From positions 6,200,001 to 6,264,000 of the forward strand of contig JAGUCH010000004.1 in assembly GCA_019096065.1 (NCBI GenBank): a DNA stretch of 64,000 bases. The letters are read 5' to 3'. The position numbers were made by a program, and so were the translations under genes. This DNA is from Paracyclopina nana (taxonomy: Eukaryota > Arthropoda > Copepoda > Cyclopoida > Cyclopettidae). Under the pieces are notes generated by a model. It did no database searches. It saw only the letters and a program-made list of their open reading frames with translations, and was not told the DNA's origin. Numbering within the stretch: position 1 is the stretch's first letter; each line of letters opens with the position of its first letter. Positions 1-11,044 of the stretch are shown here, one piece after another.

Positions 1-924
1 TACCGAATCATCTCAATTTGAAAGACTGAATTGCCTTGGCTGGAGTCAAGGACGATCACGTCAACACCGGCTTCTTTGAGCCGACGAAGCCTTTCTTTGT
101 CTTCCTCTCTGGTGGATATGGCTGCCCCCACTAAAAGCTGGTTGTTTTTGTCCTTTGAGGCGTACGGGAATTCTCTTGATTTCTTGAGGTCAGTTCTAGC
201 AATCAAGGCCACGAGATCTCCTACATTAAACAAACATTTATATCATCTGCCATTTTTTGTATACCTTTCAGTTACCTCGTTCGTTAATGATGGGCAGTTT
301 TCCCTTCTTGCTGGAAACCAGAATTTCGTTGGCATCCTTCAGGCTGATTCCCTCATAGGCTGTGGTAAGCTTTTCAAAAGGCGTCATGACCTCGCTCAGA
401 GGTGTCCTCCTCTTGTCCTTGTCGACAATGAAATCAATGTCACGAGACGTTACAATGCCCACGAGCTTGCCGCCCATTTGGCCGTTCTCGGTGATGGGAA
501 TGCCGCAAAAGCCAAACTGCTTCTTGCAATCCAAGACATCCTGGATGGTCTTCTCCGGACTTAATACATAGGGGTCAAGCACGAATCCATGCTGGTACTT
601 TTTCACCTTGGTTACCTCTCTGGCCTGGAATTGTGGAGTGCAATTGTGGTGTATGATGCCAATGCCCCCGCCAAGAGCCATGGCAATGGCCATTTCAGCC
701 TCGGTGACTGTATCCATGGGACTTGAAACGAGAGGGCTCTTGAGTGTGATCCTTTTCGTCAGTGCGCTCGTCAAGTCCACTTCCTTGGGCAAGAAATCGA
801 TGTAGCCTGGCAGCATGATGAAGTCGTTGTACGTCATGCCATGTCCCTCAGACATCAATGCTGCCCCGGTGATCCCGTCCTCCGGGACGTAGGTGGTTCC
901 ACCGCAAATCAAGTGCTCAGCCAT
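1..924 (-). CDS. IMPDH: Inosine-5'-monophosphate dehydrogenase, N-terminal part (cut by window edge)
   Basis: IMPDH oxidises IMP to XMP with NAD+, the committed step of guanine nucleotide synthesis, in the cytosol. Coding exon 1 is 924-276 and exon 2 is 220-1, joined across a 55-bp GT-AG intron in phase 1; 289 residues are visible. The reading matches animal IMPDH closely from [17 protein letters not shown] through LTYNDF-like [15 protein letters not shown], the SSPMDTVTE loop, [12 protein letters not shown] and the two CBS (Bateman) repeats, and reaches VLDSSQGNS in exon 2. The catalytic cysteine loop lies beyond base 1. I chose ATG 924 because it aligns with the start of human IMPDH2 (MADYLISGG); an in-frame ATG at 948 would add eight residues. 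Identification is certain; only the exact start is open. Confidence 0.96.
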
Positions 925-2478
925 CTTTTGATCCTCTTCAGGGGTCATGGAAAATTGGTGAAATGTAGGGGAAAAACGAGTTTTTCTTCTCTGCTTTGCG
1001 CTGCTGTGTCCTGTTGCCACCACGTTGTTGAAACTGTTGATTGTTAGCTTCTTCTTATTCGCTCAGTACTGAAGATTTAGGCTGGCCTTTTCAGCTGCTT
1101 TCGCCTCTTCTTCTACGCTACTGCTGCCGCCGTGGTGGTGTATGTAGACAAATGTGGGCAACGAAAGCATGCGCACGCGCAATCTAGCTGTTAATGTGAG
1201 CTTCTTTGGCAGCTTTTAGAACGATAACAGATGCACCTCCCTAATGAAGTTTCATAATTGTCTGCGTTATTTTTGCTAGGAAGGCGTGCACGGATTCGTA
1301 AAACTGCTACTCCAGATGTTGTATGAGTTTGCATTCAGTTTTATGAGCGATCAATATCCCACTACATAATTATGTATTTTTATAGGAGCTTTGAAGATTC
1401 AACGCTTTCATTCGACGAATTTTTAATTGACTAGCAATATTTAGCGCAAAGCTATACTAGCTTAAAAAATCTACCCATATATGTATGCGAAAACTAATAT
1501 AATAGCAATTTTGCGTGCTCAATATTGGAATATGACGAAAACGTGCTAAAAACCTTTTTGCACACCCTACGCTTTTCGCATGTATAACAAGACTAACATT
1601 GTCTTTTGCAAGATTCGGGAAAAAGATATTTTGAACAAAACATCTTGGAGAAGGAAAGAGATCAGACTGGCATTAATGAATCAACTTTTTTAGCCTTCGA
1701 ACTAGCTTTTGGGCTAAAAAGCGTGGAAACTTTTTACGAAACAAGAATGTCTGTGTGGGATAATTGATCTCACCAACAATAAACTACAAGCTAAAGTAGA
1801 CTGTCTATTTTCGGCACCCCCTCTCTAATACAGCATTCTCTTTACAATTGAATGCATTCAGGCAAGCTTGATATTAATGTTTGGGGAAGTATGGCTACGA
1901 GGGAAAAAATCGATTGTCCCACATATTTAGCAAATAGTACACATTTCAAAGTCGATGCACGCAAAATTGTAGAAAAAGGGATATGATTATCAGGGTAAAA
2001 AAATTCTGCAAAAATGGCGACATTTGGAAGGTTTTTGTAGCTTTATTAATGAAATATGAGACAACTTTCTGCAGTGGTCATCGAGAGCTTATTTCTCGAA
2101 AAGTAGCAGTTACAGCAGAATCGGTTGAAAAATCGCTACTACACAACTTTTTACTTGGAGCGCCAGCACATGCACCGTAGTGTAGTCTTACAAGTAATTG
2201 AACCAGTACATAGCAGCTTAGTTTGTATAGAAAAACGCACGCTGGGGTGAGCTGAGCAAATACACTGCAATAAACCAATTAGCAAATTAGGGGCAATAAA
2301 TGGAAAGGCCCATGTGCAGCATAAGAGAGCGGTAATTAAGCAGCCATTTTAAGCACATTTAACCCCAACGTGGTATATGGTACGGCATGAAGCATGGACA
2401 CGAAAAGAAAGGTGTGCTAAGTTACCAAACCTGGAGCTAAGCCACAATTCAACTCACCTGGCTTTCTATTTTCTATAG
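925..2478. other. Intergenic region between IMPDH and the NHR/TIR gene
   Basis: The IMPDH promoter and 5' UTR should lie in the first few hundred bases (on the minus strand), and any 5' leader of the downstream plus-strand gene near 2.3-2.5 kb. The rest is A/T-rich with no family-like reading frame. I see no RNA gene and no clear repeat. Confidence 0.5.
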
Positions 2479-2586
2479 CAGTTGTATGTCATATGTTGTT
2501 GCCACAGTGAAATCAGAGCCGCCCTCGAGGAAAGGTATATTGCCACTAAAAGGCATGGAGGGAAATTAGGGAGTAGCTCTTCAAAA

Positions 2587-5500
2587 ATGTTGAGATTCCA
2601 TGCAGTGCATGGGTCCAACATTTCCCTGGACTTGGAGGGGCAAAGGGCATTTCGGGCTGCAGACAGCTTCTGTGATGGAATCACTTTTAGGTGAAAGCCA
2701 TACACTACATAGTTCAAGATAGACTAGCAGCTTTTCCCTCTTTCAGCCAAGAATCCTTAGTGATAGGTGAGCTCTACTGCATATCCGTGGTTGGCCGACC
2801 TGAGGAGTCAGATTGGTCTGGAGCTCTCCGAATGGGAGTGACTTCAGTGGATCCTGCAACTTTGCACGCGAATTTGCCCAAATATGCTTGCCCTGATCTC
2901 ATCACCAAAGACGGATTTTGGGCCAGGCCAGTCAAGGAAGAATTGGTCAGGCAAAGAGCAAGGTACAAAATCTACTTTTATTCCTTTCACATTTTGCTTG
3001 TTGGCAAACAGAGCTATTTGAAGTTCCAACTCAAGTTCTGCCCTTGGGCAACTGAAAGAGCAGCCAGTCTTCCAGGAGAGCCCATGACACCTCCTCCAGG
3101 ATGACCACCTGACCCACAAAGATAGAGCCCTTTAATTGGGGTTTTGGGGGCTATCCATTTAGTAGATGACACAGGCCTTGTCATGAATAACTGATCCAGG
3201 CTCATGGAGCCATGAAAAATGTTTCCACCAGTAAGGCCAAAAACCTTTTCCAAAATTGGAGGAGCTAGCACTTCCTTGCCAACAATGCTGGCTTTGAAGC
3301 CAGGTGCATATTCCTCAATAGTGTCAAAGACAATATTAGCATATTTCTCCCTGGTCTCTTCGTCGTGCCACGATTCGCCGTTTTTCAGCGTGTAGGGCGT
3401 GTACTGAGTGAACAAAAGGCACACGTGTTGACTTGGTGGTGCCAGGGTTGGATCCAGGCTGAAAAATGCCACTAGTTAGTGCAATAATTCATGGAAACTA
3501 ATGCAATTTTTAATGATACAGAAAGGCCATGAAACAGCCTTTTTTGCTTTTACCACGAACGTGTATGAGTCACATAAAAGTTTTGGGCATTATTTGAGGC
3601 ACTTTAGAGCCCATTTCATGGCTTATTATTAATTCTTATGGCTAAATAGAGTAGCAGACAAAGAAGGCCATTCTTCCTTATTTTGTGCAACTGGATCACT
3701 TCCGAGGAGATATTCTTTTATTAGAAAGCCATCAAGAGATGGAGCAAAGAAATCGGAAAATGCTATTTCAGTTACCTAGATGGAATTGTCATTTCAATCA
3801 TTGGCTTGGATGAGTACTTGCCCTCGTTGACAGCTTCAGCATAAGCTTTTTCTAGGATACCAGTGCTTTCACAGTTCATGTGAATTGTGCACTGATGATG
3901 AGGCATAACTGAGTTAGCTGTGGTATTGGGGTCAGCAATGAAATTGGGCAGCTTGTCCACTGCCACATTGATTTTTGTGACTGGAGAAGTGTAATCAATA
4001 TGATTGATGCTTGTCAAATATTCATTGGGCAAGGCAGCTGAATTCACAAGTTGCTTGAAAGTAATTTCAGGTGTTGCATTAGACAGTACAATGTTGGACT
4101 TCAAAACCAGGCCACTTTTCAGCTGCACACCTTCCACCTGACCTTTGTCACTGACCAGAATCTAAATATGAATTTAGAAAGCAAATATGGGCCTCTTTTT
4201 TGCAGCCAGTCTAAAATTAATTTTGCATATTGTGCCATACCTGCTCCACTTCACTTTCAGTGCAGACTTCAGCTCCAGAGGCTTCAGCTGATTTGCATAT
4301 AGCATTGGAAACAGCCCCCATGCCACCTTCTGGGTAACCCCAAGCTCCCCTTATACCATCAAGCTCCCCCATAACATGGTGGATCAACACATATCCACTC
4401 CCAGGGGTGGCTGAATCACCAGCAAACAATGCATGCACATACTGAATAAGCAAAGGCTTTAATTTGCATACCTGGACTAATCATGGCTCCAATGCATGCA
4501 TCAGTGGCTAGGGTGGCCTTTAAAGGCTCAGACTCGAACCATTTGTCTAGGATCTTTGTGGTGGGAGCTGTCATCATTTCATAGAAGAGACTGCTATAGT
4601 CTTTCCCTAATTTTTGAGCAGCCTTAAGCAGTGGCAATCCAGAGCGGACTTGGTGCATGAGACCCTGATTGAAGTCGGGAGGAGAATGGTCCAAAAGTGG
4701 GTCAACAGCCTCCACAAACTGAGCTAGCATTTTTTCATACTGGCCATAGGCTTCTGCGTCTGAGACAGAAAATTGGCCTATTTGGGCCTTGTTCTTGGTG
4801 TGATCCATGCCCAGGGTTAGGGACCTTTTTTCTCCATTCACCCAATGGCTTTGTTTTAGGGGTGTGTAAGAGCTTGGATCTCTTAGGTAAACCTAAGTTT
4901 GAATTTTATCAGTAATTTCTCCAAATAAAATGTTCAGTTACTAATATAAATTGCCTTGAGCCCATGCTTTTTGAGCTCTAGATCCTGCATTATTTGCGGC
5001 CTCAATAGGCTTAGCACATAAGAGGCTCTTGAAAATTTGAAGCCTGGCACAATCTCTTCCGTGACTGATGCTCCTCCAACAATATGCCTGCGTTCTAGCA
5101 CGCAAGTCCTATGTTACAAAACAGAAGCTAGGCATGATTAGCAATATGCTTCAACAATTAGGCCTTACCTAAGGCCACTTTTAGACAAGTAGGCAGCTGA
5201 AACGAGGCCATTGTGTCCCCCACCAATCACTATGGCATCATAGGCAGTCTTGGTTGGCTTGCTGCTGATCCATCTTGAGCCAATGATAAACTTTGACTTT
5301 TGCAGCTCTGAAAGAAGATGTTTAGCCTTCATTTCCCCAGAGAGCAGCTAACAAACTAGCCAGAATCTTGGGTGAAGCTCCTGATAAGAATACACTATTT
5401 GACAGCAAACAATCAAAGGAGACAAAAAACTGAAATAGGTCATTTTTTCCACTTCAGAATTGGATTTTGCCTCAACACACTGGGAGAATTTCAACTGACT

Positions 5501-8500
5501 GTCAATAACAGAGCAGCTGGATGTCTTTTGACGGATTTACCCATGGATGCTCCCCTTTGGCTCCTTATTGATGTCTATGGCAGCACTCAGTCTGTCCAAT
5601 TTGTTCACGAGGGTAAAAGTTTTTTCACACATATTTCCTTATTATGTAAGGGAATCAATGTTTCTTTAATTATAAATAGACTCCATTCCTGCCGAAATTC
5701 TTGCTCGAGGTCCTGATGCAGTGGAGGCCTACGTCAAATTACGAAAACTCGCCAATGCACCACTTTACAGAGGCCGAGTCTTCATTGTGGGACAAGACAG
5801 GCCTAGCAATTCAAGGTAGACGACTACAATAAACTTTAATAGCAATATGACTATCCACTATTTCTAGGCTGAAATTCGTCCTCTCAGGGGAGAAAGCTGC
5901 GCCAACCTTTGCGACAGATGACACCATCATTGAGTGTCACCATTGGTGCAAAATTGACAATCGAGGAAAATGGAGAATGGACAGCAGAGAAAGCGGCAAT
6001 TCTTCGGCCAAAAATGTAAGGCAGAAAAGCTGCTCATATTTGGAAGACGATTATGAGGCAGCGATAGCGAGGAACATTGCGGTGGAAATTCTAAAAAACA
6101 GGCAGAAGAAAACTGTTAAACTTAGCAATGTCAAAACTAAATTGCCAACATCCACCCGGCAAACTCTGGCTACATCCTCAAAGGGTTCTTCAAGGACCTC
6201 CTCGCGAAGTTTCCCAGCCAAAACGTCAATCAACAAAGTTGCACCTGTGCAGGAAACCACCTTTGCAAGGTTGCCCCCCAACATGGTGAACATGGTGGAG
6301 AACTATCTCAGAGATCTTCAGTCAGACAACCAAAGTGATAAAAATGACACAACAGTCATTGTTGACTTGCACGATGATATCCCTACAGAAATTTCCGTGA
6401 GCTTATGGCATCTGGGCGGTCACCCTGACCTCATGCCTGGACTGTTTCACTTCTTATCTCGAGAAGCAATTTACTTAGTCACATTTGACATAACACAAGA
6501 CCTCCTAGCTCCTGCGCCAAGAAAGGCATGGAGTTGCTCCACTCGCGCCTGGGTCGATACTGGCTCAGAAAGCATGACAAATCTGGACCAAATTATGGCC
6601 TGGATCAACTTGATCCACCAGAAAACAAGAATTAAAGCTGACAAGGCAGAAGACTTTATAGATGACGATGATGACCATGGCAAGTACACCAACAACATTT
6701 TGATCATTGGAACCAACAGATCTGGTCTGCATCCAGACCCGAGAATTCAAGAGAGCATGGCTAATCTCAAGTTTGAAAAGATCCGAGAATCGTTGAGGGG
6801 CAAAAGCATGGAGAACAACGTGTGTCAAACATTCTATGCCATAGACGAGGAGAGCAATTTTTGTGATGACAGCAGCATGTCTGACAACTGTGAATGTCAA
6901 TTGTGCCTGATGAGGGTGAAAATCTTCCATTCACTCATGAGACTGCCCAGGATGGGCATGAGAATCCCAGAGGCCTGGGTCACCTTCGAAAAGACCATTC
7001 AGACGTGGATAGAAAGGGGCATTCAACATGCCTCGGTGGAGGAAATGTTTGATAACTACTCAAGTGATGATTTGGGCTCTTTCAAATCGTTGCTGGTGCT
7101 CTACACCGACTTGGGCCTCGTTTACTGCCCTGGAGACCTGAAGGAGAACTTTCTGAGCAATCTGGTCATCTTTTCAACTCAGTCTTTCGCCAACCTAATT
7201 GCTCAATTGACTTCTCCGTTCCATTTTGCAAAATTGGTACCTCAGAAGCCTTCTTTCTTTTGATGAATAGTACGTCAGTAAATATTTTTCGTTCTTGCAG
7301 AAATCCACCTATTTGGAGTCATCTTCTATCGAGTTGAATGGGTGGCTGAGCTTGGCAACTCTGCGAAAGATTTGCGAAAATCACCATTGGGACATCAGCA
7401 TGATTCAAGCAGTATTGAAAGCCTTGAAATTCCTTCGTAAGACAGCTGAAAAGATAAGTCAAGCATAATAGTAAAGAAAAGTACACTTACCTTTTACAGA
7501 TTTTGAGGGAGATGCAGTCTGCTTCTTGCCATTGTTAAATGCTTGTGAAGTGGAAGAAGAGGAGGAAAGTGAAGTGTTGGCTCAAGACACCACAAGTTTG
7601 TACTACGAATTCGATCAGCCTCTGCCAAGTAATAGCTTTTTCCGCGCTACAGAATGTGATTCATTGCATTGCTTATAGGCGGAGCTTTCCAAAAATACGT
7701 GGTGCAGATTATGCAATCAGTGTCGGACAAATGTCTACTTTCATACCAAATGACGTCACCAGCAATCTTTTCATTCGAGATTGACCCATACCATAGAATT
7801 CACTTCGAGCAGGTTTTTATGGAGGATCGCTCTTGCAGAGTCAGCCAAATGATCAAAGTCCTGATAAAAAGGAAGGAAAACAAGCCACCTTCCCCTCACG
7901 TAATATTCGCGCACGATATAATCATGAATGCAAATTGTAACTGGAAATTCTGGCCCTCTAGGTTTGCACAGTTGTTGTGACAGAAGTAGGAAATGCATTC
8001 GCATCCGTGTGTGCTGCTTGGTACCCAAGATTGGCTTTTGAGCCGAAAATCGCGTGCATTTGTGGGTCAGCCTGTGAAGATCACAGAATTGGAATGTGCT
8101 CCGAGCCACAGTGCTTGCACTTGATAAAACTTGGTACGTCCAGCTCTTCGTGTGCAACCATAACTACATAAACGTATGCCAATAATTTCAGACGAAGCGC
8201 TGAGCTCAACGATGATTTGGTGTGGCTATAAGCAAATCAATACACTTTCAATACGGAAACGCTATTCCGTGTCAGCAGGGGAGCTACCGATTTTTGATCA
8301 CTACTACGACAAAGCAGGCCCGTCGAAAAGCATGACATTGCCCGTGACAGCTCCGGACTTGTCCACTTTGTTCCATTTGAGGCCTCCTTCCACCAAATCA
8401 AGGGCTACTACACCAACGAGTCCGACGTGGCTGAGAGGAGCCTCGAAATTACTCGACTCCGGATTCAACCAAGACAGCTGGAGGCAATTGGGTGAACTTT

Positions 8501-9495
8501 TGGGCTACAAAGAAAGCAAATTGGACCACTTTGAAAGCTCCTACCAGCCAAGCAGGTCGTTACTCAAAGATTGGCTCGAGTCATCCGGAGGAACTGATTT
8601 GAGCACCGAAATGCTATTGGCATGCTTAAGGGAGCTCAAGAGGTTCGATGTGATAGATGCGATAAACGAATCAGAAGGTGAGTCTACACGCTATATAAGG
8701 CTAAGTTAATCTGGATGATCTTGATAACATTTACAGAGGAAGTCAAGAGGCAGTCAAAGCACGATATCTTCATTTCCTATCAGTGGGAAAGCCAAAAAGA
8801 AGTGATGCTGATTAGGGCAAAGCTGGAAAAGGCAGGATTTTCATGCTGGATGGATGTGGGTCAAATTGGTGGTGGGGACCAACTCTACAACGAGATCTAT
8901 AAGGGCGTTTATCATGCTCAGGTAAAAGCAAGCATTAGTCACGCGTCAGTCCAAAATCACCTGCTTTCCCCCCAAAAAAAAGGTTGTGCTTGTGTTCATC
9001 AGTCCAAGATATACAATTTCGGAGTATTGCCTAAAGGAAGTGAGTCTTGCAGACCTGCTGAGGAAACCAATTATTCCAGTGATGGTTGAGAAAACGCCTT
9101 GGCCGCCTCCAGGATCATTGGCTTTGATCCTGTCCCAGCATATCTACATCGACCTTGCTGGCACTGGCGGCCACGGAGGATGCGGCAAGGATGCAGACTG
9201 GTCAGTCAAAGTGAGAGAACTGGTCAGGCGGCTGAAGCTCTACACCAGTCCTGCTCCCAAGGAAGAATCGAACAAGGCGATGTCAAAACATTCTGATGAA
9301 GTCCTCGAGGTGGTCGAGGCTATTGAAGCGGCGCCTGTGGGCGCGGGAGCAATTCCCACATCTGAAGCGACCGAAACTGATAACTTCAATGCGAGCAGGC
9401 CAAGCCCCCAATCCTGGGGACAGGCGAATGATCCAGGACGAGTGCCTTGTTGCGTAAGTGCACTATCGTTTCCTGCTGTTTGCACTATTCTCTAG
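2587..9495 (+). CDS. NHR - degenerate Roc - COR - Death - TIR protein
   Basis: Thirteen exons keep one frame: 2587-2690, 2747-2962, 5458-5612, 5680-5815, 5868-7236, 7301-7436, 7500-7628, 7679-7899, 7962-8133, 8192-8677, 8737-8921, 8983-9495 account for 1,273 residues (twelve coding exons listed; any 5' leader exon is unresolved). Residues 1-158 are a Neuralized repeat ([35 protein letters not shown]). Residues about 180-490 are Roc-like, but the P-loop reads G196-QDRP-S201-N202-S203, the DxxG motif reads HLGG (385-388) and NKxD reads TNRS. COR follows to about 880, a Death domain sits at about 955-1041 and TIR at about 1045-1200 (HDIFISY, then [13 protein letters not shown] with Glu1122 at the usual catalytic position). 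Family knowledge suggests an innate-immune or cell-death adaptor; this is inference. Start ATG 2587 immediately precedes the NHR; the frame stays open upstream to an acceptor at 2478, so a longer N-terminus is possible. Poly(A) signal AATAAA at 9540. Confidence 0.8.
3014..5332 (-). CDS. PYROXD2: Pyridine nucleotide-disulphide oxidoreductase domain protein 2, nested in an intron
   Basis: PYROXD2 is a mitochondrial FAD-dependent, phytoene-desaturase-like flavoprotein. Exons 5332-5169, 5108-4955, 4892-4472, 4410-4241, 4161-3776 and 3458-3014 splice in phase to 579 residues; the human protein has about 581. The N-terminal dinucleotide fold is clear ([17 protein letters not shown], then [16 protein letters not shown]), as are [47 protein letters not shown] and the C-terminal FAD-contacting [17 protein letters not shown]. 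Intron 2 (4893-4954) appears to use a GC donor. The whole coding region lies inside intron 2963-5457 of the opposite-strand NHR/TIR gene. A minus-strand AATAAA occurs at 2982-2977, only 32 bases past the stop and about 15 bases from the host gene's splice donor. Confidence 0.95.
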
Positions 9496-9509
9496 TATTA
9501 ACTATTCAT

Positions 9510-9545
9510 TTTATTGGACATTTTTTAAACTGGCTGTGAAATAAA
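9510..9545. terminator. Back-to-back polyadenylation signals of two convergent genes
   Basis: AATAAA at 9540-9545 on the plus strand serves the TIR gene (stop at 9495). TTTATT at 9510-9515 is AATAAA on the minus strand, 69 bases past the P450 stop. Each signal lies beyond the other, so the two 3' ends should overlap by a few tens of bases. Confidence 0.6.
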
Positions 9546-9583
9546 AAGAGGAAAGTTGATGAAGAAAAATACGCAGGACTAAT

Positions 9584-11044
9584 CTAGGCCCTCAGCTCAA
9601 ATTTGATGTTCATCTCTGAGTGGCTGAGAAGAAACAGGTCGCCTCGGAAGTAATTTAACTTGGTGCTCGGGGAGTCCAAAATTCTGAATCGCGACAAAAG
9701 TTTGGCCATGAAAATCAAAACTTCGGTGGTGGCAAATCGCTGAGCAATGCAAACTCTGTTTCCGGATCCAAAAGGTCTCCAGGTGAACGGTGTTATTTGG
9801 TGGGCGTTTTCCTTCAGGAATCGTTCAGGCTTGAAGGCAAAAGGATCCGGAAAGAACTCTTCGTCAATGTGAGCAGGAAGATTGGGGAGCTGGATGCGAG
9901 TTCCCTTGGGGATTTTGATGCCCTCGACCACACAGTCTTTGGTGCAAAGACGGTCATGCTCAGTGACAGGTGGCCGAATCCTCAGAGTCTCGTTGAATGC
10001 ACCCTCCAGCAAATGCATATCCTTGATGGTCTCATGATCGATCTTGGCGGAGGAGTCGCAAACTCGCATGATCTCTTCGTACAAGGCTTCTTGTGCGTCC
10101 GGATTCTTAGCCAGGAGGTAGCACATGTGTCCCAAAGTGGTGGCTGTTGTTTCAAAGCCAGCAGTGAGGAAAACAATGCCCTGGGCATCAATCATGGGTG
10201 GAGTGACCGGTGGCTCGACATTGGCCTTGTGCTCTCGCAACCTGTCAATGAAATCTCCAACCTCCACATTGTTCTTGTCGCGCTCGTTCATGATCTGCGT
10301 GGTCATTTCCCTGATCTTCATGGCAGATTCGGGCCAAAGGTTAAAAAACCTTGATATCACGGGAAAGTGGCTGACAATGTTGAAGAAGAGCACATTCGTC
10401 CAAGTGTCCGCTCTGAACTGGTTGAAGACATCATAGGCAGTTTTGGCAAACTGGTCATCCTCCCCTTTGTAGGCCTTGGTTTCGAGGCCGAAGGCACATT
10501 TGGCAATCGTGTCCAATGTGAAGCCTTGCAAGATGGGCTTGACGTCAATGGTTGAATTATTCTTTACTTTCTCTTCAATGTAGTCGACAGTTCTCTCGGC
10601 GATAGCTTCCATAGGCTCCAGCATGCTCTTCATTTTGCCAGTGGTGAAGGTGGGGCTCAGCATTTTACGCAGGGCTCGCCAAGTGTCACCTTGGGATATG
10701 TCCAGTGTCGTGGAATCATCAGGGGTGTGGAAATCGAAGGTGTCAGTGAAGCTGTCAAACTGTTTGACGGTGACTTGCTTGATGAACTCCGGATCAATTG
10801 AGACAATGGTTGGGTTGATGCCATCATACCTTCCCCATGTTCTTCCGAGCTTTTTGCATTGGCCGATCATCCAATCTTGATAGTTAATCTTGTGAAAGGC
10901 GAAAGGAGGGCTGCCAAAAATGAGGAAAGGCTTGATATAGGGGATGCCAAACGACTCGACGACTCCTCTGTGCTGCGTGAGATAGAGGCATGCAGCCACC
11001 AGAGCAATCACCACGATGCCAAGAATGATGGTGAGCAAAGCCAT
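9584..11044 (-). CDS. Cytochrome P450, CYP3 clan, intronless
   Basis: A haem-thiolate monooxygenase of 486 residues in one exon, a normal microsomal P450 length. An N-terminal membrane anchor (residues 2-22, ILGIVVIALVAACLYL) indicates the ER membrane. Landmarks in order: C-helix WRALR (122-126), I-helix AGFETT (295-300), K-helix ETLR (352-355), PERF (406-409) and the haem loop FGSGNRVCIA with ligand Cys432. The haem loop departs slightly from FxxGxxxCxG, with Ala for the final Gly and Asn where Pro is usual. The overall pattern fits the CYP3 clan, which in arthropods often handles xenobiotics; substrate cannot be read from sequence. Neighbouring genes are rich in introns, so the lack of any intron is notable and could reflect an old retrocopy or intron loss. 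ATG 11044 starts directly at the anchor. Confidence 0.95.
   Translation of the reverse strand: MALLTIILGIVVIALVAACLYLTQHRGVVESFGIPYIKPFLIFGSPPFAFHKINYQDWMIGQCKKLGRTWGRYDGINPTIVSIDPEFIKQVTVKQFDSFTDTFDFHTPDDSTTLDISQGDTWRALRKMLSPTFTTGKMKSMLEPMEAIAERTVDYIEEKVKNNSTIDVKPILQGFTLDTIAKCAFGLETKAYKGEDDQFAKTAYDVFNQFRADTWTNVLFFNIVSHFPVISRFFNLWPESAMKIREMTTQIMNERDKNNVEVGDFIDRLREHKANVEPPVTPPMIDAQGIVFLTAGFETTATTLGHMCYLLAKNPDAQEALYEEIMRVCDSSAKIDHETIKDMHLLEGAFNETLRIRPPVTEHDRLCTKDCVVEGIKIPKGTRIQLPNLPAHIDEEFFPDPFAFKPERFLKENAHQITPFTWRPFGSGNRVCIAQRFATTEVLIFMAKLLSRFRILDSPSTKLNYFRGDLFLLSHSEMNIKFELRA

Noticed and set aside
31-564. 177-codon plus-strand frame over IMPDH
   Set aside because: It is the antisense of IMPDH exons and resembles no protein.
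5543-5612. TIR gene starting at ATG 5543 with no upstream exons
   Set aside because: The preceding in-frame residues (GEFQLTVNN to DLPMD) are the middle of an NHR domain whose first half lies in phase at 2587-2962.
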